Positions 1-11,944 of a stretch of 64,000 nucleotides of DNA are shown piece by piece; position 1 is the stretch's first letter; each line of letters opens with the position of its first letter. Source of the DNA: Macrotis lagotis (Eukaryota; Chordata; Mammalia; Peramelemorphia; Peramelidae); the NCBI RefSeq assembly GCF_037893015.1, contig NC_133666.1:468901454-468965453 (forward strand), given 5' to 3'. The notes under the pieces are model-generated. The model ran no database searches, was not told the origin of the DNA, and saw only the letters and a list, made by a program, of their open reading frames with translations. The position numbers and the translations under genes are program-made.

Positions 1-430
1 CAACATGATTATATCCATGAAGTTGTTTTGTATCAAAGCAGAAAAACACACTGGAAGTAATTTTTCCTAACATTTGAAGAATACAATATTCACACATTCC
101 AGGCCAGCAGGCAAAATAGAAAAAGAATCTATCAATCACCTAGTGAAAGAAACCCCAAAATAAAAGCTCTCAGGCAGATCATAGCCAAAATCCAGTGTTT
201 CCAGAAAAAATACTACAAATATTCATAAATAATTCAGATATCAAGTAGTCAGTCAGGATCACACATTTTTTTTAGCAGTCACTACTATAGAGAAGTAGAG
301 AACATGGTTATGATATTCCAGAAGGCAACAGGCACAGGCTTATTGCCAAGAATAACTTACCTAGAAAAACTGAATATAATACTATATAGAAGGGGAAGAG
401 GAGAATGGATTTTCAATGAAACAGAGGATT
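1..430 (+). mobile_element. L1/HAL1 ORF1 3' fragment, degraded
   Basis: The text follows the C-terminal half of the marsupial L1/HAL1 ORF1 seen better preserved at about 8870-9130: the 'ccagaactcc' region, then 'gtcaggatcacaca', 'atattccagaaggcaa' and 'tggattttcaatgaaac' occur in the same order. It is interrupted by stops and small gaps and is not functional. The left end lies at or beyond the window edge. Confidence 0.65.
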
Positions 431-860
431 ATTATGACTGCTCAATACCAATAGATATTGTTGGGAACAAAGCATGAAACCTCATCAGGGCCATAAGGGA
501 ACATTGGAGATAGGTATAATCTAATACCCTTCTCTACAACCTGGGGTTAAGTTGGCTTGCTCATTCCTGCAATACACCCCACTTGAATATTTGAGTTATG
601 TATCAAATCCTATGCCTAATGAGAGTGGGATGCTAAAACTCTAAGGCTTTAATCTTATAACCATACTATTTTTCCTCAAAATGTTTCATTGTTATTTAAC
701 ACACTGCCTTGTCATGTGAATAGAATAACAAGTGGACATTTTCTTTTTATTCAAATTCTTTATTTACATTATATTATATAAACTTTATTTGTATGGAGAC
801 TACCTACTACTGAATCCTTACTTTCTCTTTTCCTTCTTGTAGGGAGACTAGACTTTTAAC
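431..860. other. Unassigned intergenic DNA
   Basis: AT-rich sequence. I see no gene, RNA or repeat family that I can name. Confidence 0.4.
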
Positions 861-1010
861 TTCATTGGCATAAGGAACTCCCTCTATCAATGTAGGTCAC
901 ATCTCTGAGAGAGCTACCTAGACAACTGAGAGGTTAAGTATCTTCCTTAAGGTCACACCAATATGTGTCAAAGAGAGGACTTGAATCCAGCAATTTGAGA
1001 TCAGATCTAA
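860..1010 (-). repeat. MIR-type SINE relic
   Basis: The stretch 'gaggttaagtatcttcctta' followed by 'aggtcacacc' is the reverse complement of the conserved MIR core around the TGACCTTGGGCAAGT motif. It is old and diverged. Confidence 0.5.

Positions 1011-1012
<2 letters not shown>

Positions 1013-1062
<50 letters not shown>
1013..1062. repeat. (AC)n microsatellite
   Basis: About 25 uninterrupted AC units directly after the MIR relic. Likely length-variable between individuals. Confidence 0.95.
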
Positions 1063-1064
<2 letters not shown>

Positions 1065-1066
<2 letters not shown>

Positions 1067-3100
1067 TCTTTGTTATAAATGAGGTGGGGAGGGAGACAAA
1101 TACAGGAACAAAATGTAACTGATGTGAAAACAATCTGAATAAAAATATTTAAAAAAAGAAAAAATCTTACTTTTTAGCATAGATTTTTGTATGTCTGTTC
1201 TGATATTTATATCAGTTCATGATATATTTTCTTAGTAAAATGAAAGATGATATTCATTATTTAATGGGTGAAACAAAAAAAAACAGAATTTGAGTTGCTC
1301 ACAATATTCAAGCTTCCATATTTGAATGTTTCAAGAATCTATGATTTTTTCAGAGGAGTTTGATACCCTCCACAGGGGCATATTCACACTCTTAATAGGT
1401 TAGAAACAGAAACTTAGTAAGTGGTATTCGAAAATTCTTGTGACTGAAAAAAAAATTCATGACCCCATGACTAACCTAATAATGATAACCTAGTGATGTC
1501 TGAACTTAGCAAAGTTGGCCCTCTGATGACATACATATATTCAAATTCCTTGTAGTGGCTTCATAGACTATCAGTATAGCTGATCCCACATGGCCTAATG
1601 ATGGATGGTGATTGATCACTGGGGCAAATATTGTGACTGTGATAATGGGTAGGAATCATGATGAGAATTTATTGCATCATGTGATCATTCATAGCTTGTG
1701 TTAGACTGACAAATCCTTGGACAATCCAGGGTCGCTTCAATAACATGACAAAGTACCATAGGAAGATATAGAAGATATTGATAAAGGTGTTGCTTCCATA
1801 ATGCTTTTTAAATTTATTTTTAAAAATGTATAGGCTCTCATGTCCACTCTTATTTTCCATATATATGCTTCTAATAGACTCTCTTGTATGCAAATTAATT
1901 GCAAAGGAATCATATTAGGAATGTTTTCTCCTAAAATTTTAATTTCCTGATATGTCTCTTAATAACAAATAAAAATGAACTATTGTGACTTTTATGGCAT
2001 GGAGTGGAGGAAGAAAAGATGTAGGAGGGACTTTTAAACCAAAGTTTGAAATACTAAAATTTTATGTGAGCATGAAAGTTCAGAAATATTTTTCATATTA
2101 AGTGAGGTTTGCTTTTCATTCTGGAAAAATACAGTATTTATAATTGAATTCAGATTGGATTCCAGATATTTGCCTATGGATATTTCTAATTTACAAATGT
2201 ATATCACCAAACATCCTACATATGACCTATACTGGCTACTACAACTTTGGGTAAATTGATTTTTAAAAGCATATTATTTATAAAACACTCAAAACAAAAA
2301 TAAGTGTATTAAAAGATATTTCATTTTTTATCATCTCTTGATCACTTTTTTGCCATGGATACTATTATCATATGCTGTTGGATGATTTTATAAACAGAAT
2401 CTCAGGAATATGTGTATATATTATACAAACACACACACACATACACACACAAACATATATATCATAATAGGAAACATAAACTCAGGAAAGGAAGGAAAAA
2501 ATCTTTTTATTTCCAAATACAAATAGCTTCAATAATAAGTAAAACAAAGTTACCAGAAGAGTAAATTTCATTCTTCAAGAACATTCTATGAATATGTTCT
2601 GGGACACAAGCCTTGTCTAAGATATTCTTAGCAATCTGAAGCCCAGCTCCTCATTTCCTTCATAATTTAAGACTAAACAGAATAAAACACCCAAGGGCAC
2701 CTTGAATACTTGTGCCAACTCAACAACTGGGTAGACAGCTCAACAGAGCTGTTTTTCTAATGCTTTTAGAAATTCTTTTAGAATGAGAGATAAAGTTGAA
2801 AGGAAAATATTTCTGTTTATTAAATAAAAATCAAAGCTAGAGTTGAGCCAAACATGCAAATGCTGTCATTTGTGGCTGTTGCAGTAATAAAGATGTAAAT
2901 GTGAATGAGAATTAGTTGTAATCGTGCAAAATCTCTGTGCTTTTTATGCCTGGAGCAACCTTCCTCCTAACAACAAGAGGTTTAGAGCAATATTCTTATG
3001 GCTACATTTTCTCTTGGGTCTTGATTTTGATCATTATTTTCCGGAAGATAGAGAGCCAACCAGAATTTTAACTATCAGTTTCTCTTTGTATATAGGTATC
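1065..3100. other. Unassigned intergenic DNA with a short imperfect (AC)n
   Basis: AT-rich, without a convincing gene or nameable repeat. An imperfect AC run lies near 2427-2454. The short open frames here are AT-rich, lack domain similarity and look like chance. Confidence 0.4.
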
Positions 3101-3104
3101 AGCT

Positions 3105-3690
3105 TATAGAATCACAGAATTTGGAATTGACATAAACTTCAGCAGGGGATTTGGTTCAAACCAAACCTAAACAAGAATCCTCCTTTAAATATATTGAACA
3201 TGTGCTTATATAGCCTCTAAATAAAGACCTCCAACATTTCCCTAGATAACTTTAGGAAGGCACTATTTAGTAGAAGTTTTCCTTCAACATTCAACTTAAA
3301 TTTACCTCTCTATAATTTCCACACATTGCTCCTAATTCCTCCAAAAAGAACAAGTTTAATCTCTTCTCCACATGATAGAAAACTATCATGTCTATCTCAT
3401 ATAGAAGAGACTCCAGGTCATTCACCAGACTGGTTATCTTCCCCTTCTCCAGCATTATCATTATATTTCCTAAACTGTGACATCGTTGTAAAATTTGCAG
3501 TTTTTGGGGGGAGAATTATTATTTCAATTTCCAGAAACTTGTATGAAAATCCAGACATCACAGAACCATACACAAAGCTCTGGAATACTATATGTCCTTT
3601 TTTTCCCTTTGAAGAGTTTTTTTTGAAGTTTCCTTTAGATGTAGTTTTCTATTGGGCCCCAAAGGCATAATTCATAACCATTACTTCTCT
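3105..3690. repeat. Possible ancient interspersed repeat, family not recognised
   Basis: It begins with 'gaatcacagaatttggaatt', which resembles the opening of several old amniote repeats. A 114-codon open frame at 3326-3670 has no domain that I recognise. This could equally be unique sequence. Confidence 0.25.
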
Positions 3691-4129
3691 TTGCTACTGT
3701 GGGGTCTTATTCCCTAAAGCTATTGCAGTCTTCTGCGGACCTTTTGTGATTACTTGGGGTTGGGGTCCAGCTCCTATCCATAAATTTTTATAATTTCACA
3801 AAACACTTCATGTATATAATTTCATCCGATTTTCACAATAACTCTGTTAAGTAGTGTGGTGAGAATGAGGGATAAGGGAGTTTAGGGACAGAGGAAAAAA
3901 AACTCAGGCTTAAAACTAACATGGAGTAGTCACTGGCATTCCAACATAAGAAGTGTACATAGCATAATTCTCTCCAACTGTAGTATATGAACTTATTTTT
4001 ATATTTGAAGATAGCACTCAGCAAGGTCAGGATTTCCTGAGTTATACTTGTTTATAGAAATAATGATTCATTTAAGTTTTGATTCCAAGGCTCAGTAGCC
4101 TCCAAAATAATTCTGGCAGGAAATCAAAT

Positions 4130-4210
4130 ATATTCAGTTTCATGCAAGGCTCTGTACTAGGTGCTGGGGAATATACAAATTTTAGTAAAACAGTGCTTGC
4201 CTTCATGAAT
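4130..4210 (+). repeat. Old repeat relic (growth-of-'tgctgggg' type)
   Basis: 'ctctgtactaggtgctgggg' followed by 'aatatacaaa' matches a motif that recurs at about 22030, 30790, 35680, 36600, 50230, 55350 and 57610. The shared order points to one ancient dispersed family. I cannot name it with confidence. Confidence 0.4.
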
Positions 4211-4477
4211 GGCATAAGAATTGGTTTATAATCTTGAGAAAGTCAAGTCTCTCTACAGCAGTTTAGACTGGTGTGCCATTGTGTCCTCTTAAAATCCATA
4301 CCAGGAAGCAAACATGACAATGAAAGATAAATGGCATCATCTTGATTCAACTTGGAAAAAAATCCCTCTTTCCCTCTTTCTTACTAACTCTTGTATCAAT
4401 AACCTGAACAAGCAGTTATAGGTTCTGGCATTTCTTAGTTTGTGAGGTTGTTTAAGGTGAAGGAAAGAAAGGAGGAT

Positions 4478-4516
4478 TGTGTGTGTGTGTATGTGTGTGT
4501 GTGTGTGTGTGTGTGT
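4478..4516. repeat. (GT)n microsatellite
   Basis: GT dinucleotide tract with one ATG interruption. Confidence 0.9.
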
Positions 4517-5154
4517 TAAAATCACTACCTAAAATGAAACCTACCTGGGTCTAATGGAACTTCACCATCGCCCCCCCACCATGGAAAAATATTTACATTA
4601 TAAAATGAGCTGAAATCCAATGGGAACCCCTTGTTATTATTAGATTTCCTCTTGAGAAGCATTTTCAAATTAAAACATTACTTTCTATTTTAGTATTTTG
4701 TTTTTTAAAGAAGAAACAAGCCTTTCCTGAAAATAGTTTTATAGAAAAGTGGATGATCCATTTCATGAACTTGTTTATTTTGTTTGTCTGGCTAACAATC
4801 TTCTTTTATCTCTAAACTTGTTTGTTTGTGAAGGGTAGTTTTTCCTCTTTCAGAGACAGAGGAATCTTTTCATAAACTCAACAGGAAAGTGCAGCATCAA
4901 ATATTCCTCATATTCCTTTTGGGATCTTTTTTTTTTTCCCCTTTTGAGACTGGGCCCAGAGCTCCTCATAGTGGTGGGATCTAGGAAGACAGCTAGAGAG
5001 AGGAGATTATCCTGTAAGCAGTTTGTGGATACTCAGATGAACTGTAAGGGGGAGGGGGTACCTCTCTGGGACTGAAGTGGGTGCTCTATTATTGTATTTA
5101 AATATCTGCTGGCAGAAATCATGTACTTATTTCTTTTTTAAAAAATCACATTTT

Positions 5155-5303
5155 GGGGATGGCTAGGTTGCACAGTGGATAGAGCACCAGCCCTGGAATC
5201 AGCAGTACCTGAGCTCAAATCTGGCCTCAGACACTTAATAATGACCTACCTGTGAGGCCTTGGGCAAGCTACTTAACCCCATTGCCTTGCAAACCCCCCC
5301 CCC
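5155..5303 (+). mobile_element. Marsupial tRNA-derived SINE, full length
   Basis: Begins 'ggggatggctaggttgcaca' and ends in the CCATTGCCTTGCAAA tail. The promoter box B region is mutated to 'gctcaaatct'. It is flanked by a 14-bp direct repeat, AAAAATCACATTTT, at 5141-5154 and 5304-5317, the expected target-site duplication. Confidence 0.9.
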
Positions 5304-5319
5304 AAAAATCACATTTTTT

Positions 5320-6110
5320 GTTATCTTCTGTTTTCATATTACCTTTATTTCCAAATATATCATCACTGCAAATCTTTCAAAACATTCATTTTAACAAAGG
5401 GGAAAATCAGCAAAACCAATGACCTCATCCTATGGGCTGACAGTATATAGTATTGAAGTTCCCTATTTTTGTAAAAAAGGGACAAGGAGGAGCATTTTCT
5501 CAACTCTTCTCAGGACCATGCTCAGGACCATTGGATTCATCTACCGCATTGAAATTTGTTTCATTTATTCATTTGCATTTATTATTCTTTCCCTTTATAC
5601 GTACTGTTTAGGGCAGCTAAGTGACTCTATGGACAGTGCTGGGCCTGGAGTCAGGAAGACTCATCTTTTTGAGTTCAAATCTAGTTTCAGACACTCACAA
5701 GCTGTGTGAACTTGGGCAAGTCACTTAATGCTTGTTTCTTCATCTGCAAAATGAACTGAAAAAAGAAATGACAAATCACTCCAGTATCTTTTCTAAGAAA
5801 ACCTCAAATAGGTGAACATGATGAACATGACTAAACATGAACTAAACAATAACAATAATAAAATTATATTGTTGTCCATATTAGTTTCCTTTTTCTGCTT
5901 TTTCTGCTTACTTCCCTCTCAATAAATGGTATGTAACTTTTTCCACACTTCTCATAATTATCAATATTTGTTGTTTCCTATGCCAAAGTGATATGTCATT
6001 GCATTCAAGCACCACAAATATTCCTTAATCAATGGACACCTGTTTTGCTTTCACTTCTTTGTAACTGCCACCTGCTGATTTTACTGGACATATGAGCAGC
6101 ATCAACAGAT
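5320..6110 (-). mobile_element. Degraded L1 3' region, older family
   Basis: Pieces such as 'tccttaatcaatggacacct' followed by 'ttctttgtaactgccacc' resemble the reversed 3' part of L1 ORF2 seen better at 42060-42170. It is broken up by a younger CORE-SINE at about 5608-5870. Confidence 0.35.
5608..5870 (+). mobile_element. CORE-SINE/MIR-like marsupial SINE
   Basis: A tRNA-like head ('gggcagctaagtgactctat', then 'gagttcaaatct') is followed by 'gtcacttaatg', 'catctgcaaaatg' and the 3' block about 'aaatcactccagtatctttt', ending in an AAT-rich tail. The same longer family recurs reversed at 7085-7340 and 32825-33030, and forward at 23247-23455. Confidence 0.7.
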
Positions 6111-6193
6111 ACAGAAATGGTCTAGAGTGGTTACTCCAATTCCAAATAAGATTCTAAAACCTGTGCTCAGTTTAACTTCCCCTTCTCTTTCTT

Positions 6194-6352
6194 TTTTTTT
6201 TTTTTTTTGTTTTTTTGCAAGGCAAATGGGGTTAAGTGTCTTGCCCAAGGCCACAGAGCTAGGTAATTATTAAGTGTCTGAGACCGGATTTGAACCCAGG
6301 TATTCCTGACTCCAAGGCCAGTGCTTTATCCACTACGCCACCTAGCCGCCCG
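6194..6352 (-). mobile_element. Marsupial tRNA-derived SINE, full length
   Basis: A poly(T) run and 'ttttgcaaggcaaatggggt' are followed by the reversed tRNA-like head ending 'gccacctagccgccc'. A direct repeat of about 14 bp (CCCTTCTCTTTCTT) flanks it at about 6180-6193 and 6354-6367. Confidence 0.9.
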
Positions 6353-6539
6353 ACCCTTCTCTTTCTTTATGAGTCATTCTAAGAAATTTTGTTGTAAAAA
6401 TTTTTATTTTTATCGAATATTTACAAGATTAGAATAGACTTTCACAGTTTAGCATTTACTTTGGAGGAAGGGATTTCCAAAATTTAAGAAAAGCAAGATT
6501 CTAGATACTAGAGGCCTGGGTTATTAATGTAATAGGTAT

Positions 6540-6715
6540 AGAGCCAGAAGAGATGTTTGAGGGCAGGTATCAGCATTTTATAGAGTAAAGAAATTGAAGC
6601 CCAGAAAGGGGCAAGACCAAAGATAGTTATTTAGATAGATCCTGTTAGGGCCTGAATTGGCTCCCAGGTCCTTTAACTCTAGACCCTGCATTCTTTCTAC
6701 TACTCTGTACTGTTT
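6540..6715 (-). repeat. MIR-like relic
   Basis: 'gagtaaagaaattgaagccc' followed by 'agaaagggg' and 'cccaggtcctttaactct' matches the reversed order of MIR-type repeats. Diverged. Confidence 0.35.
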
Positions 6716-6720
6716 CCTTG

Positions 6721-7020
6721 GGGGTAGCTAGATGGTTCAGTGGGTAGAGCTGGTCCTAAAGTCAGAAGGACCTGAATTCAAATCCAGCCTCAGATACTTC
6801 CTATGTGGACCTTGGGCAAGTCACTTAACCCTGATTGCCTCACATTCAGGACTACCTCCAGTCTTCCTGATTCATATCTGGTCACTGACCCAGATGACTC
6901 CAGAAGACAAAGTGAGGTTGGTGACTTAGCATAGCATCCCCTCTCCACCAAAAATCCAATTCATGCACTTGTCATGCTATCACTTTCCTGATGTCATGGT
7001 CTTCTTGGAAAACAGAAAAC
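6721..7020 (+). mobile_element. Long-tailed tRNA-derived SINE (about 290 bp type)
   Basis: The tRNA-like head ('gggtagctagatggttcagt', 'gaattcaaatccagcctcag') continues into a second block including 'gattcatatctggtcactga', 'aagtgaggttggtgacttag' and 'gatgtcatggtcttcttgg'. The same two-part structure occurs at 16522-16822 (+), 18216-18500 (-) and 28850-29135 (-), and 3' parts at 10890-11060 and 51998-52185. It is distinct from the short SINE with the CCTTGCAAAAA tail. Confidence 0.75.
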
Positions 7021-7023
7021 AAA

Positions 7024-7074
7024 CATCATCATTGTCATCATCATCACTATCATCATCATCATCATCATCATCAC
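7024..7074. repeat. (ATC)n microsatellite
   Basis: Interrupted CAT/ATC repeat at the tail of the preceding SINE; it probably grew from that tail. Confidence 0.85.
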
Positions 7075-7084
7075 TTTCTCCTTT

Positions 7085-7340
7085 GAGATCCCTGTTATTG
7101 TTAACTTTGTTTAGTCATTCTGACTTTTTATGACCCCATTTAGAATTTTCTTGGAAAAGATAGGATAGTATTTTGCCATTTCCTTTTCCAATTCATTTTA
7201 CAAATGAAAAAAGTAAGGCAAACAGGGTTAAATGATTTGCCCAGGGTCATACAGCCAGTAATTTTCTGAGTTCAAATTTGAACTCAGGTCTTCCAGACTC
7301 AACTGGCATTCTATCAATTGTATCATCTAACTGACCCTAG
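7085..7340 (-). mobile_element. CORE-SINE/MIR-like marsupial SINE
   Basis: Reverse-oriented copy of the family at 5608: 'tttatgaccccatttagaat' then 'tcttgg', 'caattcattttacaaatg', 'gatttgcccagggtcataca' and 'gaactcaggtcttccagact' occur in order. Confidence 0.7.
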
Positions 7341-7382
7341 AAATGAATATTCTACAACTTTCCTTTAAAAGAGAATCATGTC

Positions 7383-10185
7383 AGGCAGAGCCAAGATGGC
7401 AGCAGAAGAGCCTCTCCTAGGTGCTCTCTCCAAAATATTTTTTAAATCTTAAAGATTATGACTCTAACTAAATTTTCGAGAGACAGAACCCACAGAAAGA
7501 TCCAGTAAGGCAATTCTCTGGTCCAAGGTAACCTGGAAAATAGTGTAAAAACTCTGTTCCATGGGGTTAGAAGGGCAGCCCCACCAGAGTAAAGGAACTT
7601 CAGCCTCCTGGGAACAGCCCCAGAGAGCCTGGGAGCTGTGACTCCCGGCAGCAGAAACAGTTTCCTGACCTGTACCCCAGGGAGCACCAAGCACAACTTG
7701 GAAGATCAGCAGGAAGACCTCTGCCAGAGCAAGGGCAAAGCCCAGGCCCTTAGCTGAGTGCCATGGCAGCCCAGATCCAGGAAATGGAAGCAGACTGGTG
7801 GAGCCACCCAGCAGGAGCCTCTAGGCAGCTGTGCCCTGAGTGCTCAGTCCACCAAAGGTAAGGGAGTGAAGCGAAACTTCTGAAATCTGTCCTCTGTCCC
7901 TGGAACAGGACTCTGGGGCTCTGACTATAATCAGATCCTGATTGCAGTCTAGGCCCCCCATGAAACAGGGGACCCCCCCCCACCTCAGCCCTGTGGCAGA
8001 GGGGGGCGCTTGTGCTCATTCACAGACCAGGAGAGCAGTCAGAACCTCACATTGAGGTCCTTGTGAGGGTGTCCTAATAAAACTCAAAATTTAAGGAGGC
8101 ACCCTAAAACCAGGCACAGGCTGGGGAAATGAGTAAACAGGAAAAAAAAAAAAGGAACCTGACCATTGACAAATACATTGTCTATGATCCCATGGAGGAT
8201 CAAAATATTCAATCTGAAGATGAGGAAGTCCAAGCTTCTGCATTTAAAGACTCCAAGAAATATAGAAGTTGGGCTCAGGCTACAACAGAGTTCAAAAAAG
8301 ATTTTGAAAATCAAGGGAGATAAAAGAAAAATTGGGAAGAGAAATGAGAGAGATGCAAGAAAAAACATGCAAATGATATCAGCAGCTTAGCTAAGGAGAT
8401 CCAAAAAAAAATGCTGAAGAAAATAACATATTAAAAACCAGCTTAAGCCAAATGGATAAAACAGTTCAAAAAAGTTATTGAGAAGAATGCCTTAAAAAGC
8501 AGAATTGGCCAAATGGAAAAGGAGATAAAAAAGCTCTCTGAGGAAAACAAATCCTTCAGATGTAGAATGGAGCTAAAGGAAGATGACGATTTTGTGAGAA
8601 ATCAAGACACAATACTTCAACGCCAAAAGAATGAAAAATTAGAAGAAAATGTGAAACATCTCATTGAAAAAACAACTGATCTGGAAAACAGATTCAGGAA
8701 AGATAATTTGAAAATTATTGGGATACCTGAAAGTTATGATCAGGAAAAGAGCCTTGACCTAATTTTAAAAGAATTCCTACAGGAAAATTGCCCAGATATC
8801 CTAGAAGCAGATGGCAAAAATAGAAATTGAGAGAAACCACTGATCTCCCCCAGAAAGAGATTCAAAAAACAACAACCCCCAGGAATATTATAGGCAAGTT
8901 CCAGAACTCCCAAGTCAAAGAGAAAATATTACAAGCAGCCAAAGGGACACAATTCAAATATTGTAGAACTGCAGTCAGGATCACACAGGACTCAGCAGCA
9001 ACTACATTAAGGGCTCACAGGGCTTGGAATATAATATTCCGGAAGGCAAAAGAGCTTGGAATGCAACCGAGAATTAGCTATCCAGCAAAACTGAACATCC
9101 TCTTCCAGGGAAAAAAGATGGACTTTCAATGAAACGGGAATTTCAAATGTTCCTGTTGAAATGACCAGAGCTAAATAGAAAGTTTGACCTTCAAGTACAG
9201 GGCTCAGGTGAAGCTTAGAGAGTGGAGGAGAAGGGTAAATTATGAGGGACTTAATGATGATGAATTGCATATATTCCTGAATAGAAAAATGATACTGATG
9301 ATGCTCATATGAACATTCCCATGTAATAGAACAGGTAGAAGGAGCTTTTATAGATGATGCACAGGAGAGAGCTGAATTTGAAGATATAATGTAAAAATGG
9401 AGTCAATGGCTAAAAGGGAAATGTCCTGGGAGTAAAAGAAAGGAGAGGTGGAATAGGCTAAGATATTTCATATTAAAGATTTTTTTTTTGCAATGAGCTT
9501 TTGCAATGTTATGGGAGGGGGGAAGGTGAGGGGGGAAATGAAGAAACCTTCACTCTCATCAGAAATGGCTCAGAGAGGAAACAGCATACACACTCAATAG
9601 GGAATAGGCTTCTAGAGAAAAAAGGGCAGAAGGGGGCGAGGAAAGGGGGGGGATGTGGGTGATAGAGGAGGGGTTAGATTATAGAAAATAATAGTCAGAT
9701 ATAACACAATTTCTTTTTTACTTTTTTCAAGGTGCTGGGATTGAGTGGCCTGTCTGGGACCATGGGGCCGGGTGGTTACTGGGTCTCTGGGGGTGGTATG
9801 TAGGCTTAGGGCCTCTTGGCCCTAGGACTAGTGCTCTGTCCACTAAGCCACTCAGCTACTCTATAGCACATTTTAGAAGAGGGACAGAGTGAAAGGAGAG
9901 AAAATATAATAGATGGTAGTAGGGAGGAATGGATGGAGGGAATTACAATCAGCGACAGCAACTATGGAAAAATATGGAAATAACTTCTGATGGACTTATA
10001 TTAAAGAATGTGATCCAATCAATATAGAGCTGATGGTATCAGAACACAGACTAAAACACATTTTTTCTCTTTCTTTTACTTTATTTCTCATGAGGTTTTA
10101 TATTTTCATGGTGGAAGGGGTATTATGTTTACTCTTAAATAAGAATATTTTAGTTATAAAAAAGAATATAAAAATAAAAGAGCTA
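7383..10185 (+). mobile_element. HAL1 (half-L1) element: 5' UTR, ORF1, no ORF2
   Basis: Starts with the L1-type 5' end 'aggcagagccaagatggcag'. A 5' UTR of about 740 bp is followed by ORF1 remnants at about 8129-9132. In order these show a charged N-terminal part (MSKQEKKKRNLTIDKY), a lysine/glutamate-rich coiled-coil segment (EKEIKKLSEENKSFR), an RRM-like segment (LKIIGIPESYDQEKS) and the C-terminal domain (AWNIIFRKAKELGMQP, then ISYPAKLNILFQGKK). The frame is split by at least two breaks (near 8320-8510 and 8828). The remaining 1 kb has no endonuclease or reverse transcriptase and ends in an A-rich tail. This matches HAL1, known from marsupials. A sibling copy lies at 38033-41670. Confidence 0.8.
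9720..9866 (-). mobile_element. SINE-derived block captured inside HAL1 3' region
   Basis: Reading in reverse, it starts 'gtagctgagtggcttagtgg', carries 'acagagcactagtcc' and ends 'ccttgaaaaaag', so it is a diverged tRNA-derived SINE antisense to the HAL1. The same diverged block sits between the same HAL1 sequences at 39052-39195 in the other copy. Confidence 0.75.
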
Positions 10186-10189
10186 TATT

Positions 10190-10885
10190 CTAAATATAAA
10201 ATATATCATTTATCTTAAGAAAAACTATAGCATTTGTGGAAACAATGGAGATAGATTGTCTATGAATAATCTGAAAGGTTTTTTGAAATATATTTGACTA
10301 GTGGTTCTCAATTAGGCCTTTCTAACTTGCCCCTGTAGCACTTAACAAAACCTGATTTTACAAATAAAAAAAGGAAAGGGAAAAGCAGCATTTTTGTATG
10401 AAAAATTTTGCAATTAATCTAAAACTATGCACTGCTTGAACAATAATATAATTTCTTTTTAAGAAATACAGTAATAATCTCAGGCAAGAATTTACCTGGC
10501 AATTGTGTGTGCATATGTCTCCCTCTTGTGCTTACATTTGTGTACTACAAGCTTCCAATAGCAAAAATTTAGACTGGGAGGTCTAAGTTACTTTTGGAAA
10601 ATGTTTTAGCTAATACCACAGTAGAAAGTTTGTTCTGTAACTCCTGTGAAAGCAAAGAAAAAGTTAGAGAGATTAATACAAATAGAGTCTAGAATTGACA
10701 AATAGGAATACGACAGATTAGAGTAATATATTACAAGTCAAATAACTTTATTGTAATTTCTTAGAAAAAGAATAATATTATAGTTTTCATGGAAACCTTG
10801 CTTCTCAATATTTTAATCTTTTCCATTTATCAAATTTCCTCTATTTTTGGTACTGTATTATTCAGGGGTACATTATTACTTACAC
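10190..10885. other. Unassigned intergenic DNA
   Basis: AT-rich sequence with no gene or repeat that I can name. Confidence 0.4.
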
Positions 10886-10889
10886 TATT

Positions 10890-11140
10890 AGAAGTTGGGA
10901 AAGATCATATCCTGAGTCATTGTCATTTGTCTTAATGTTTGTTTTGTCACTGGACTGTGATGACTCAGGAAGAGAGTGAGGCTGATGACTGAGCAGCTCC
11001 GTCTCACTTCAAGATACCATTCGCATGGTGTTCTCTTTGAGAATGAAGGGTGGATAATGACACTAGAAGACACATAGTAGGCACTATATAAATGTTAGTT
11101 ATCATCATCCTTATCCTCATCTCATTATCCTCATTATTTA
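10890..11140 (+). repeat. 3' part of long-tailed SINE plus MIR-like relic
   Basis: 'gagtgaggctgatgactgag' and 'tctttgagaatgaaggg' match the second block of the long-tailed SINE. From about 11070, 'acatagtaggcactatataa' and 'atgttagtt' match a MIR-type 3' end. Confidence 0.45.
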
Positions 11141-11589
11141 TCTTTAATTTTATTAATGTACAATTTAACCATAAATTCTCTATTCCAGGAAGTTATGCCT
11201 CTATTAATACAATTAGTAGGGTTTTTTTTTTACTGCCTCACCATAGTGCTAATGAACATTGAGCAACTAAGTTCCCAATTTTTTTATAGAACAACTTCTA
11301 TATAGCCATGCTTCCCATCTTGTGGTGGTGAAACTGATAGGTTTTTGTATCAAAGGGTAAGATTTTACATTTATCCCTATAAGATTTCATCTTAGTGGTT
11401 TTAACCTAATGTTCCAGTCTATCAAAATTCTTTTGGATCCTGACTCTGTTATCCAATGTATTAGCTGTCCCTCCTCAAATTTTCTTCTGTAAATCTTATG
11501 GGCCTCCAATCAATGTCCAATAATAGTAATTACTAAAGTGTGTGAAACAGCACATAGTCCAGCACAGATCCCTTAGAAAATTCTTTAGA

Positions 11590-11758
11590 GGGGTGGCTAG
11601 GTGGTGCAGTGGATAGAGCACCGCCCCTGGAGTCAGGAGGACCTGAGTTCAAATCCGACCTCAGACACTTATTATCTAGCTGTGTGGCCTTGGGCAAGCT
11701 CCTTTTTAACCCCATTTCCTTGCACAATTCTAAAAAATAATAATAATAAAGAAAAGAA
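11590..11758 (+). mobile_element. Marsupial tRNA-derived SINE, full length
   Basis: The head 'gggtggctaggtggtgcagt' and box B-like GAGTTCAAATCC are intact. An A-rich tail with AAT units follows CCTTGCACAA. A near-identical direct repeat of about 14 bp (AAAATTCTTTAGA / AAAATCCTTTAGA) flanks it. Confidence 0.9.
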
Positions 11759-11944
11759 AGAAAATCCTTTAGATATGTCTTGCCAGGCTGACACTGAACC
11801 ATTAACAACTTCTCCTTTAGTCTGGCATCTGATCAATTATTTCACATTGCTCTATTTTCCCCATAAGATAATACATCAATTTACTGACTCATGCCTTCGT
11901 ATTGAGTCAAGAATTCTGCATCTCTCTAAACTTCACCTGTAATA

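Noticed and set aside
918-1133. Small frame rich in alternating Cys-Val
   Set aside because: Simple translation of the (AC)n microsatellite.
3326-3670. 114-codon open frame
   Set aside because: No domain or homology that I recognise; lies in a possible old repeat and lacks gene context.
5155-6352. tRNA-like sequences with box A and box B motifs
   Set aside because: They are SINE heads with SINE tails and target duplications, not tRNA genes; no cloverleaf with a normal anticodon arm can be supported.
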